From the NCBI GenBank assembly GCA_963592435.1, contig CAVAWT010000012.1:1-45731 (forward strand): 45,731 nucleotides of DNA, in the 5' to 3' direction. Below are positions 1 to 8,401 of this stretch, piece after piece. Origin of the DNA: Phoenicibacter sp963592435 (GTDB lineage Bacteria > Actinomycetota > Coriobacteriia > Coriobacteriales > Eggerthellaceae). Each line of letters starts with the position of its first letter. The first letter of the stretch is position 1. A program made the position numbers and the translations under genes. The notes under the pieces were generated by a model. That model was not told the DNA's origin. It saw nothing but the letters and a program-made list of their open reading frames with translations, and made no database searches.

Positions 1-1
1 A

Positions 2-37
2 ATGGTGTCAGACATCTTTTTAATGGTGTCAGACATC
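2..37. repeat. Two tandem copies of the TGGTGTCAGACATC repeat
   Basis: ATGGTGTCAGACATC occurs at 2-16 and 23-37 with period 21. The same motif recurs thirteen times at 10911-11448, so this is the edge of another array. The core TGTCAGACA is palindromic around a central A. Confidence 0.85.
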
Positions 38-40
38 TTT

Positions 41-63
41 TTAAGTTACACTCTGTAACTTAA
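41..63. promoter_or_regulatory. Perfect 10-bp inverted repeat upstream of the ABC exporter promoter
   Basis: TTAAGTTACA (41-50) and TGTAACTTAA (54-63) are exact reverse complements separated by CTC. It lies 44 bases before the likely -35 box at 107 and has no T-tract, so an operator for a dimeric regulator is more likely than a terminator. No cognate regulator is visible nearby. Confidence 0.5.
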
Positions 64-106
64 CCTCCTGTTTTGCTCTGATTGTTTCATTTTTAAAAAC
101 TATTTC

Positions 107-134
107 TTGACATTTGCGCAAATGATTGGATAAT
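107..134 (+). promoter_or_regulatory. Probable sigma-70 promoter of the ABC exporter operon
   Basis: TTGACA at 107-112 is a perfect -35 box. GATAAT at 129-134 matches the -10 consensus at five of six positions with a 16-base spacer. Transcription would begin near 141, just before the ribosome-binding site AAGGAG at 152-157. Confidence 0.6.
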
Positions 135-162
135 AACTCATACTGTAATTTAAGGAGTTAAC

Positions 163-1926
163 ATTTTAAAATTATTCAAATATCTAACGAAGGCTGATTG
201 GGCGCGACTTTTCACAGCGCTCATTTTTATTGTTGCAGGTGTGGCGCTCGACTTGAAGTTGCCTGACTACATGCGTGAAATAACTACGCTTGTTCAAAGT
301 CAAGGTAGCCAAATGGATGACGTTTTGGTCGCTGGCGCAAAAATGTTGGGCTGTGCATTCGCAAGTTTGATAACAACCTTCGTTGTTGGATATTTTGTTG
401 CTAAAGTTGCAGCAGGACTTGCACGCACATTACGCGAGATGGTGTTCTTCAAGACTGTCGAGTTTTCAAAAGCTGAAATCTCTGAATTCTCAACTGCAAG
501 TTTAATCACAAGAACAACGAATGACGTGCAACAGGTGCAGTTATGCATTGCGATAGGCGCCCAAGCGTTGGCTCGTGCGCCGATTATGGCAGTTTGGGCG
601 GCACTTAAAATTGCTGGTAAAAGCTGGCAGTGGGCGGCAGTGACGGCGGGAGCAGTCGTCATCATCGTCGTTGTGATGGGCACAATAACGGCGCTCGTTA
701 TGCCTAAATTCCGTATGATGCAAACACTTACAGACAACCTAAACAGGGTTTCGCGTGAGAATTTGACTGGCATTCGAGTTGTTCGCGCCAACAATGCAGA
801 AGGCTTCCAGCAGAGGAAGTTTGAAAAAGCAAACACAGATTTGACAGACACGCAGCTGTTCACTTCTCGCAGAATGTCGCTTATGTTCCCAACAATTTCG
901 CTCGTCATGAGCGGTCTCACGCTGGCGATTTATTGGGTTGGAGTTTTTATCATAAATGACGCAACTGTGCCAGATCGATTGAATCTGTTCAGTGACATGG
1001 TCGTCTTTTCGTCATACGCCATCCAAATTGTTATGTCATTCATGCTGATCGTTATGGTTTTTGTTATTCTGCCACGCGCGATTGTTGCGGCAAACAGAAT
1101 AAATGAAGTGATAACAAAGCCCGTCTCGATTAAAGATGGAACTGGCGATTTTGAGGACTCATCACAAGCAGGCACCGTTGAGTTCAAAAATGTTACATTT
1201 AAATATCCCGATGCAGAAGAGCCAATTTTGCATGATATCTCTTTCAAGGCAAACAGAGGAGAAACCGTTGCTTTCATCGGCTCAACAGGGAGTGGAAAAA
1301 GCACACTCATTCAGCTCATACCTCGTTTTTATGACTGCACTGTAGGCGAAGTTTTGGTTGATGGTAAAGACGTTAAAACTTTAAAACAAACGGCTCTGAG
1401 AGATAAAATTGGCTATGTTACCCAAAAACCAGTGTTATTCATGGGAAGCATTAAGAGCAACGTTGAGTATGGCTCAACTTCTGATGATGCTTCTAAAATG
1501 GAAGAAGTATTGCGGGTGTCGAAGGCAAGTGAATTTGTCGAAGGGCTTGAAAAAGGAGTTGACGCTGGCGTTGCACAAGGAGGAACCAACTTTTCAGGCG
1601 GCCAAAAACAACGCTTAGCAATTGCACGCGCGATTTACAAAGATCCAGAAATAATGATTTTCGACGACTCTTTTTCGGCACTCGATTACAAAACTGACAA
1701 AGAATTGAGACGCGAGCTTGCAAAAACTACTGGTGGAGCAACGAAACTGATTGTGGCGCAGCGCATCGGAACAATCATGGATGCAGATCAGATCATCGTT
1801 TTGGACTCAGGCAGAATTGTTGGTCGTGGCACACATTTAGAACTGTTGAAGTCGTGCGATGTTTACAAAGAAATTGCAGAATCACAATTGTCAGAGGAGG
1901 AGTTGAACAATGCCTCCAGCAAATAG
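163..1926 (+). CDS. ABC exporter half-transporter, degenerate-site subunit (MdlA/TM287-like), ATT start
   Basis: This is a membrane-fused ABC exporter subunit: a six-helix transmembrane domain (about residues 1-310) followed by an ATPase domain. The Walker A motif GSTGSGKST is at 373-381 and the signature FSGGQ at 477-481. Walker B is IFDD, with Asp502 where the catalytic Glu normally stands, and the switch His is Gln533. These are the hallmarks of the non-hydrolysing half of a heterodimeric exporter. The first GTG (241) would cut off most of transmembrane helix 1 (LFTALIFIVAGVALDLKLP). The frame is open back to TAA at 151-153, and AAGGAG at 152-157 sits five bases before ATT at 163, giving a 587-aa protein. 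A misread ATG is possible. The gene overlaps its partner by 17 bases. Substrate cannot be told from sequence; multidrug or peptide export is typical of the family. Confidence 0.9.
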   Translation: MLKLFKYLTKADWARLFTALIFIVAGVALDLKLPDYMREITTLVQSQGSQMDDVLVAGAKMLGCAFASLITTFVVGYFVAKVAAGLARTLREMVFFKTVEFSKAEISEFSTASLITRTTNDVQQVQLCIAIGAQALARAPIMAVWAALKIAGKSWQWAAVTAGAVVIIVVVMGTITALVMPKFRMMQTLTDNLNRVSRENLTGIRVVRANNAEGFQQRKFEKANTDLTDTQLFTSRRMSLMFPTISLVMSGLTLAIYWVGVFIINDATVPDRLNLFSDMVVFSSYAIQIVMSFMLIVMVFVILPRAIVAANRINEVITKPVSIKDGTGDFEDSSQAGTVEFKNVTFKYPDAEEPILHDISFKANRGETVAFIGSTGSGKSTLIQLIPRFYDCTVGEVLVDGKDVKTLKQTALRDKIGYVTQKPVLFMGSIKSNVEYGSTSDDASKMEEVLRVSKASEFVEGLEKGVDAGVAQGGTNFSGGQKQRLAIARAIYKDPEIMIFDDSFSALDYKTDKELRRELAKTTGGATKLIVAQRIGTIMDADQIIVLDSGRIVGRGTHLELLKSCDVYKEIAESQLSEEELNNASSK

Positions 1927-3712
1927 AAAAGGGTTTGGGCCAGGCGCCAGAATGGCTGGCGGAGAGAAGGCAGATAACTTTGGCGTTGCAATAAAGAAGC
2001 TGTTTTCCTATGGAAAAACGTATGCACCAGGAATTGTCGTTGCGATGCTTTTGGCTGTCACTGGCGCAATTTTGAGCTTGATTGGCCCAGGTAAACTTTC
2101 AGAAATTACCGACTTAATTGGGCAAGGCATAACATCATCAATCGACGTTAACGCCGTTGTTCAGGTGGCTATGTTCTTGGCAATTCTCTACGTCATTGCA
2201 TGGGTGTGCAATTTCGGTCAAGGTTTCATCATGGCAACTGTTACGCAGATCATCACGCGAAAATTGAGACGCGACATCTCTAACAAAATTGACCGCCTTC
2301 CTCTGCGTTATTTCGACACAACGTCAACGGGAAATGTGATGAGTCGCATTTCAAACGATGTTGACATGATTGGTCAAACACTGAACCAGAGCATAGGGGC
2401 GCTGATAACGGCAATCGCACTGTTTTTTGGCTCTCTTTTCTGCATGTTCACGACAAACTGGATAATGGCGCTCTCAGGCGTTGGAGCTTCAGTTCTTGGT
2501 TTTGCAATCATGATGGTCATCGTCAAAATGTCGCAGAAATATTTCATTGCGCAACAGCAAGTGTTGGGCAAGCTCAACGGTCAAATTGAAGAAACGTATT
2601 CTGGGCATACTGTTGTTAAGGCCTATAACGCTGAAGGTGCCGTGAAACAGGAGTTCCAAAAAACTAACAATAAGCTTTATGAATGTGCTTGGAAAAGTCA
2701 GTTTTTAAGTGGTCTCATGCAACCTCTAATGGGTTTTGTCGGCAACTTGGGATACGTTGTTGTTTGCATTGTTGGCGCAGTTCTGACGATGAGCGGCATC
2801 ATTTCGTTTGGCGTTATCATTGCGTTCATGATCTATGTTCGCCAGTTCACACAACCTTTGAGTCAGTTTGCACAAGTTGCTAACTCTCTGCAAAGTGCTG
2901 CCGCTGCATCTGAGCGTGTTTTTGAAATTTTGGAAGAACCAGAGATGGCAGCAGACCCAGAAAACTGCAAAACGCTTGATAACGTTCAGGGAAACGTTTC
3001 TTTTGAGCATGTTCATTTCGGCTATGATCCAGAAAAAACTATCATCGAGGACTTCTGCGCAAAGGCGAAGCCTGGGCAGAAAATTGCGATTGTTGGACCA
3101 ACAGGGGCAGGAAAAACAACACTTGTTAACTTACTCATGCGCTTCTATGAAATTCAGGGTGGCACAATTTCAATTGAAGGTGTTAACACAAAAGATTTAA
3201 CGCGCGAGACTGTTCACGACCAGTTCTGCATGGTTTTGCAAGACACTTGGCTTTTTGAAGGGACGATCAAGGAAAACATCGTCTATTCAAAAGAAGGTGT
3301 CAGTGATGAAGAAGTCGTGAAAGCATGCAAGGCGGTTGGTCTGCATCACTTTATTAAAACACTGCCGAATGGCTATGACACGATGTTGGGCGACACCACG
3401 TCGCTTTCTCAAGGACAGCGACAACTTGTGACAATTGCGCGCGCGATGATTAAAGACGCTCCGATGCTCATTTTGGACGAAGCAACATCGAGTGTTGACA
3501 CAAGAACAGAAGAGTTGATTCAAAAATCGATGGATAAACTGATGGCAGGCAGAACCTCGTTTGTTATTGCTCACAGGCTCTCGACGATTAAAAATGCCGA
3601 CCTCATCTTAGTGCTTAATCACGGAGAAATTGTTGAACAGGGCAACCACGAAGAACTTCTCGCACAAGGTGGAGCCTATGCTGAGCTTTACAATTCACAA
3701 TTTGACGAATGA
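1910..3712 (+). CDS. ABC exporter half-transporter, catalytic subunit (MdlB/TM288-like)
   Basis: This 600-aa half-transporter has six predicted transmembrane helices followed by an ATPase domain. Walker A is GPTGAGKT (396-403). Walker B is LILDE with catalytic Glu524, and the switch His is His555. The signature is LSQGQ (499-503) instead of LSGGQ. In the dimer this altered signature faces the Asp502/Gln533 site of the upstream subunit, making one degenerate ATP site. The intact Walker B here faces the intact FSGGQ of the partner, making one working site. GAGGAGG at 1894-1900 is its ribosome-binding site, inside the upstream gene, so the two are probably translationally coupled. An N-terminal hydrophilic stretch of about 30 residues precedes helix 1. 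Confidence 0.95.
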   Translation: MPPANRKGFGPGARMAGGEKADNFGVAIKKLFSYGKTYAPGIVVAMLLAVTGAILSLIGPGKLSEITDLIGQGITSSIDVNAVVQVAMFLAILYVIAWVCNFGQGFIMATVTQIITRKLRRDISNKIDRLPLRYFDTTSTGNVMSRISNDVDMIGQTLNQSIGALITAIALFFGSLFCMFTTNWIMALSGVGASVLGFAIMMVIVKMSQKYFIAQQQVLGKLNGQIEETYSGHTVVKAYNAEGAVKQEFQKTNNKLYECAWKSQFLSGLMQPLMGFVGNLGYVVVCIVGAVLTMSGIISFGVIIAFMIYVRQFTQPLSQFAQVANSLQSAAAASERVFEILEEPEMAADPENCKTLDNVQGNVSFEHVHFGYDPEKTIIEDFCAKAKPGQKIAIVGPTGAGKTTLVNLLMRFYEIQGGTISIEGVNTKDLTRETVHDQFCMVLQDTWLFEGTIKENIVYSKEGVSDEEVVKACKAVGLHHFIKTLPNGYDTMLGDTTSLSQGQRQLVTIARAMIKDAPMLILDEATSSVDTRTEELIQKSMDKLMAGRTSFVIAHRLSTIKNADLILVLNHGEIVEQGNHEELLAQGGAYAELYNSQFDE

Positions 3713-3775
3713 CAATTATTTGTGATTTTTGATAAAGTGCGCGTGAGCATGTTGTTTCTACCTCAGATGTAGCAA

Positions 3776-3803
3776 TTGACAAAAACCGTTATTAGTCAAT
3801 AAT
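3776..3803 (+). promoter_or_regulatory. Candidate promoter of ftsH
   Basis: TTGACA at 3776-3781 is followed after 16 bases by AATAAT (3798-3803). A second possible start is the extended -10 TGTTAAAAT around 3822-3830, which has no good -35. The two cannot be separated by eye. Confidence 0.4.
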
Positions 3804-3877
3804 TTAGGATAAATTTCTCTGTGTTAAAATTTGTAAGGTTATTGTAATTTTTTTTAAAGACGAGAAGAGTTAATCAC

Positions 3878-6193
3878 ATGCACATATGCTTAACTGAAGA
3901 AGATAAAAGCGAAGAAAGCACCCAGGGTGGTGTCGAGGATAAAGAGGAAGTAAAAGAAGAGAAAAACGACGCGAATAATTCTGAAGAGGAAGAAAAGAAG
4001 GATTTCCAAGGGACTCCTTCTCCTAACAAGAACAACATTCCTCCGCAGCTAAAGTCGAGAAAAACATGGATAACGACGGCACTTTGTGTGCTGGTCACGT
4101 TGTTCATCTTTGGTTCATTTCTAAATCCATTCCAACAAAGCGATGTTGATTCTCTGCAGACCTCGCAGTTTGTTAAAGCTGTTGAGGACGGCAGAGTAAA
4201 AAGCGTTTCTTACGCTGCGTCAGACTATACAGTCTCAGGTGAGTATTACCCGACGACAAACCCAGGAAGTGAAGTTTTATCATCATCAAACAAGTTGGCT
4301 GAGGCGCTTAACTCGGTCATTCAAACAAAGGCTCAGGAAGGAAAAATTGAGTCTTCACAAGGGTTGTCAACGAAAACAATCGACTCAGGCAAATCGAGCG
4401 AGCCAAAGAAATACACAAGCATCTATGTTGGAAGCGATTCTTTGGGCGAACTCATGAAAGAACATCCCGAGATCACCTATTCAATAACTTTGCCAAGTGG
4501 CTGGAAGAGCCTTCTCACATCTTTGGCGCCAATCATTTTGATTGGAATCATAATGTTCATTTTCTTGAATCAAATTATGAAGCAGCAACAGTCACAGATG
4601 GGATTTGGTAATTCGCGTGCCAAGAAATACACCGAAGAGCGCCCTAAAGTGACATTTAAAGATGTCGCAGGTGTTGATGAAGCCGTTGAGGAAATGAAAG
4701 AGATCAAGGACTTCTTGAGCGACCCGAAGAAATATCAAAAAATAGGTGCGAAAATTCCGAGAGGTTGTCTGCTTGTCGGACCTCCAGGAACTGGTAAAAC
4801 TTTGCTTGCGAAAGCAGTTGCAGGGGAGGCAGAAGTTCCATTTTTCAGCATTTCAGGTTCAGATTTTGTTGAAATGTTTGTTGGTGTTGGTGCATCGCGT
4901 GTTCGTGACTTGTTCAAGCAGGCTCGCGAGGCTTCGCCTTCGATTATTTTCATAGACGAAATTGACGCGGTTGGTCGTCAACGTGGTACTGGTCTTGGTG
5001 GAGGTCATGATGAGCGCGAGCAAACCCTAAACCAAATTCTTGTCGAGATGGACGGTTTCGATGAGAAGGATTCAGTCGTTTTGGTTGCGGCAACAAACCG
5101 CTCAGACGTTTTGGACCCTGCACTTCTTCGCCCAGGTCGTTTTGATCGTCAAATCGTTGTTGACACTCCAGATGTCAAGGGAAGAAGGGCAATCCTTGAT
5201 GTGCATGCGAAAGACAAGCCTTTGGGGAGTGACGTTGATTTAGACTCAGTTGCAAAGATCACGCCTGGATTTACTGGTGCAGACCTTATGAATCTCTTAA
5301 ATGAGTCAGCTCTTTTGACGGCTCGTAGAAATAAAAAAATCATCACTCAGCGTGAGGTGAGCGAATCTCTTGAGCGAGTCATTGCAGGACCTGAGCGCAA
5401 GGGCAGAGTCATGACTGACAAAACGAAGAAGACGATTGCCTTCCATGAAAGCGGTCACGCACTTGTTGGCTTTTCTCTGGAAGATGCCGATCCTGTGCAT
5501 AAAATTTCGATAATTTCGCGTGGTCGTGCCCTTGGCTACACCTTGAGCATTCCTGATGAAGACAAAGTTTTGAATTCGTTCTCAGAAATGAAGGCCGAGC
5601 TTGCAGTTCTCATGGGCGGACGCGTCGCTGAAGAGATCTTCATTGGAGATGTGACGACAGGAGCTTCAAACGACCTTGAACGCGCTTCAAAAATCGCGAG
5701 AGCCATTGTCACTCAATATGGAATGAGTCCTTTGGGCAATCAGGTTTTCGGTCAGCCAAATCACGAGGTGTTCTTAGGCAGAGATTATGGAAACACGCAG
5801 GATTATTCTGATGAAACTGCACGAAGGATCGACGATGAAGTTTCAAAATTGATGCAGCAAGCTCACGATTGTGCCTACGAAATTTTGAGCGCCAACAAAA
5901 CACAGATGAACTTGATGGCAAGTGTCCTTCTCGACAGGGAAACTGTTGAGGGTGAGGCATGCCAAGCACTTCTTGAAAACGATTGGGATGGCTACCTCGT
6001 TCGCGAAAAAGACATAATCGCAAAGCGCGAGGCAGAAGAAGAAGCTGCTCGCAAAAAGGACGAAGAAGAACACCCTGAGCTCTTGGAAGACGATGATAAC
6101 AATTCAAAAAAGCATCGTTTCTTGCACGATCCCTATTTTGATAAATATGGCGCTCGCCTTGACAAAGAAAAAGAAGAAAATAAAAAGAAATAG
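3878..6193 (+). CDS. ftsH: ATP-dependent zinc metalloprotease FtsH
   Basis: FtsH is the membrane-anchored AAA+ protease that degrades misfolded and regulatory membrane proteins. The 771-aa protein begins with a very acidic, probably cytoplasmic tail (1-60). Next come helix 1 (about 64-83), an extracytoplasmic domain (about 85-210) and helix 2 (213-231). Walker A GPPGTGKT is at 301-308, Walker B IIFIDE at 356-361, and the second region of homology ends in RPGRFD (418-423). The zinc-binding HESGH is at 523-527. A Lys/Glu-rich C-terminal tail follows. All catalytic elements are intact. It is longer than typical FtsH because of the charged ends. A following TerC-family gene starts 28 bases after its stop and may be co-transcribed. 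Confidence 0.97.
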   Translation: MHICLTEEDKSEESTQGGVEDKEEVKEEKNDANNSEEEEKKDFQGTPSPNKNNIPPQLKSRKTWITTALCVLVTLFIFGSFLNPFQQSDVDSLQTSQFVKAVEDGRVKSVSYAASDYTVSGEYYPTTNPGSEVLSSSNKLAEALNSVIQTKAQEGKIESSQGLSTKTIDSGKSSEPKKYTSIYVGSDSLGELMKEHPEITYSITLPSGWKSLLTSLAPIILIGIIMFIFLNQIMKQQQSQMGFGNSRAKKYTEERPKVTFKDVAGVDEAVEEMKEIKDFLSDPKKYQKIGAKIPRGCLLVGPPGTGKTLLAKAVAGEAEVPFFSISGSDFVEMFVGVGASRVRDLFKQAREASPSIIFIDEIDAVGRQRGTGLGGGHDEREQTLNQILVEMDGFDEKDSVVLVAATNRSDVLDPALLRPGRFDRQIVVDTPDVKGRRAILDVHAKDKPLGSDVDLDSVAKITPGFTGADLMNLLNESALLTARRNKKIITQREVSESLERVIAGPERKGRVMTDKTKKTIAFHESGHALVGFSLEDADPVHKISIISRGRALGYTLSIPDEDKVLNSFSEMKAELAVLMGGRVAEEIFIGDVTTGASNDLERASKIARAIVTQYGMSPLGNQVFGQPNHEVFLGRDYGNTQDYSDETARRIDDEVSKLMQQAHDCAYEILSANKTQMNLMASVLLDRETVEGEACQALLENDWDGYLVREKDIIAKREAEEEAARKKDEEEHPELLEDDDNNSKKHRFLHDPYFDKYGARLDKEKEENKKK

Positions 6194-6221
6194 CAGTTTT
6201 TGTGTGGCGAGTTAGCAGTTG

Positions 6222-7079
6222 ATGAATCACGATAAGAGAAAGCATTTGCTTGGGCAAATTAAGTGGCTCTTAATTTGGATAGGGGCGGCAATTGTTTTCA
6301 ACATCGGTGTGTGGTTTGTCGAGGGTGAAATTCGCGCTCAAGAGTTTTTAGCAGGTTATTTAACTGAACTTTCTCTCTCAATTGACAACGTCTTTGTTTT
6401 CTTGATGATTTTCAGAAGTTTTGGAATTTCTGAACATGCTCAACACAGAGTTTTGGCATGGGGAATCATCGGGGCTGTGATTCTGCGTTTTCTTTTTGTG
6501 TTCTTCGGAATTGCTCTCATAACAACTTTCGAGTGGATCGTTTGGGTGTTTGGCGCATTCTTGATTGTTCAAGGAGTGCGGATGTGGTTGCCAGAAAAGG
6601 AGAAAGACCCACACGATTCAGTGATAATAAAGACTGTAGCGAAAATTTTTCCTATGACAAAGGATTTTCATGGCGACAGGTTTGTTGTCAGCGAAAACGG
6701 CAAGAAAATGATAACACCACTTCTTGCAGTTCTCATTTTGATCGAGGGCTCCGACATCATTTTTGCTGTCGACAGCGTTCCTGCAGTTCTTTCAATCTCA
6801 ACTGATTTGTTCGTTGTCTACACTTCAAACATTTTTGCAATTTTGTGTTTGAGGCAGCTGTTTTTCGTCATCGAACACCTCGAATCAAAGTTTGAATATG
6901 TAAAGTTCGGCGTTGCTTTCATTTTGATCTTCACAGGAGCAAAAATGTTGAGTTCTGCTTTTGGTTTTCACGTTCCAACATTCGCCTCGATTTTTGTCAT
7001 CGGCGGAATTCTCTTTCTCTCCATCATCATCTCAGCTCTCATTGCTTCTAAAAAAGAGAAAAGCGAACAAGTTAGTTAA
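6222..7079 (+). CDS. TerC/Alx-family integral membrane protein
   Basis: This polytopic membrane protein (285 aa, about seven to nine helices) belongs to the TerC family. It has the two diagnostic acidic membrane motifs: LSIDNVFVF (about 52-60) and EGSDIIFAVDS (175-185). Family members such as Alx and YkoY have been linked to manganese export and metallation of secreted proteins, and other members to tellurite resistance. The conserved Asp residues in the helices fit metal transport. A TTG at 6219 lies in frame directly before ATG 6222; ATG is chosen. No strong ribosome-binding site is visible, which suggests coupling to ftsH. A hairpin with a T-tract follows the gene. Confidence 0.9.
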   Translation: MNHDKRKHLLGQIKWLLIWIGAAIVFNIGVWFVEGEIRAQEFLAGYLTELSLSIDNVFVFLMIFRSFGISEHAQHRVLAWGIIGAVILRFLFVFFGIALITTFEWIVWVFGAFLIVQGVRMWLPEKEKDPHDSVIIKTVAKIFPMTKDFHGDRFVVSENGKKMITPLLAVLILIEGSDIIFAVDSVPAVLSISTDLFVVYTSNIFAILCLRQLFFVIEHLESKFEYVKFGVAFILIFTGAKMLSSAFGFHVPTFASIFVIGGILFLSIIISALIASKKEKSEQVS

Positions 7080-7100
7080 GAATTAAATGTGTGTGCCACG

Positions 7101-7149
7101 AGCATTTCAGTGGTGGTGTGCAAGTGGGTTCTTGCTAAAATGCTTTTTT
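7101..7149 (+). terminator. Probable intrinsic terminator after the TerC-family gene
   Basis: AGCATTT (7101-7107) pairs with AAATGCT (7138-7144), enclosing a second hairpin GCAAG/CTTGC (7120-7124 with 7131-7135). A run of Ts ends the element at 7148. The fit to a rho-independent terminator is good but the outer stem is AT-rich. Confidence 0.55.
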
Positions 7150-7220
7150 AGTGATAACATATGAGGTTACGTTCCTAAAAACAAACTTCAAATGCACAAA
7201 AAAAGGAGCAACAATTAAAC

Positions 7221-8306
7221 ATGAAGAATTTGAGTTTTAAGAGTTTTAAACTTTTTCTAGCAATCACTCTTGCCATTTCGTGCACGTTTTCTCTCAGCGT
7301 TGCAAACCCAAAAAATGAAGTCAGAGCAGAGGAGTCCACTCAAGAAAAACTTGATAATGCGCAGACCAAGCTTGATGAAGTCAACAAGCAACTTGAATCG
7401 TTGCAGAAAGATTTTGAAGCCGTCAATGAAAAATTGGCAAACACAACGAAAGAAATTGAAGTTGTAAACGGCCAAATTGACGAACAGCAAGAAAAGCTTA
7501 AAGAAAAGCAAGGTGAGCTTGGAAACAGGGTCTCAAACAAATATAGAAGTGGTGATTCAAATTTGCTCGATCTTGTTTTGAATTCAACGAGTTTTTCTGA
7601 TTTTGCAAACAATTGGTTTTTGGCAAACAGAGTGATGCAGTCAGATAATGACTTGATCGACGGTGTCAAAGAGGAAAAACAGAAGCTTTCCGACAAACGA
7701 AGCGAACTCGAAGAGTTGCAGTCGCAACAAACTCAAGAAATCCAAAACGTTCAAGCAAAACAACAAGAAACGACTGATCTTGTCAACAGCCTCGATCAGG
7801 AAGTTAAAGATTTAATGGCACAGCGTGAAGCTGAAATTGTTGCTGCCGCCGCAACTGCAGCTGCTGCACAGCAAGCTGCCAGCCAATCGGGTTATAGTGC
7901 CTCAACCTATCAAGGTTCAGCCCAAATTCCTCATGCAGACACAGCTCAAGGCCAAGCAATTGTCAACGCATGTTTCTCAACTCCTTCTCCTGGAGCTGGT
8001 TATTGCGCGATGTGGGTTAGCCATGTCTATTCAAACGCAGGATGTGGTTATCCTCAAGGAAACGCAAATGACATGTATTGGGCCTATTGTCACTCTTCCG
8101 ACAAATCAGAACTTCAAGCTGGCATGATCATTGCAGTCCCATCTCACACTGCCGCAGATTCATGGGGTGTCATCTATGGTCATGTTGGAATCTACATCGG
8201 AAACGGGCAAGTCATGGACAACATCGGCGTGATTTCAACGTCATCGCTCGATTCATGGATCGCAACTTACAGCACGACCTATACTGTTAAATGGGGATGG
8301 GCTTAA
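7221..8306 (+). CDS. Secreted coiled-coil peptidoglycan hydrolase, NlpC/P60- or CHAP-like
   Basis: The 361-aa product starts with a signal peptide (KSFKLFLAITLAISCTFSLS, residues 7-26). A long coiled coil (about 38-205), rich in Glu, Gln and Lys as in PcsB/RipA-type cell-wall hydrolases, follows. After an Ala-rich linker comes a Cys-protease-like domain (about 235-361) with likely catalytic Cys262 in YCAMWVSHVY and His321 in YGHVGIYIGNG. Such proteins cut peptidoglycan cross-links during cell division, with the coiled coil keeping the enzyme inactive until recruited. No sorting motif is present. ATG 7221 follows AAAGGAG at about 7202 with a longer than usual gap. Extra cysteines (251, 275, 290) could form a disulfide. 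Assignment to NlpC/P60 versus CHAP is uncertain. Confidence 0.85.
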   Translation: MKNLSFKSFKLFLAITLAISCTFSLSVANPKNEVRAEESTQEKLDNAQTKLDEVNKQLESLQKDFEAVNEKLANTTKEIEVVNGQIDEQQEKLKEKQGELGNRVSNKYRSGDSNLLDLVLNSTSFSDFANNWFLANRVMQSDNDLIDGVKEEKQKLSDKRSELEELQSQQTQEIQNVQAKQQETTDLVNSLDQEVKDLMAQREAEIVAAAATAAAAQQAASQSGYSASTYQGSAQIPHADTAQGQAIVNACFSTPSPGAGYCAMWVSHVYSNAGCGYPQGNANDMYWAYCHSSDKSELQAGMIIAVPSHTAADSWGVIYGHVGIYIGNGQVMDNIGVISTSSLDSWIATYSTTYTVKWGWA

Positions 8307-8401
8307 ATTTTTCCTTTCACCTAAAACACGATGATTTTTTAAAATAATAGAGTTAGAATTTAGATGATTGGCAAAAGAACTAGGGGATTAAAGGAGTAGC
8401 C

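Noticed and set aside
300..920. Long minus-strand open frame opposite the ABC exporter gene
   Set aside because: It is a shadow of a well-supported gene and has no domain or initiation signal.
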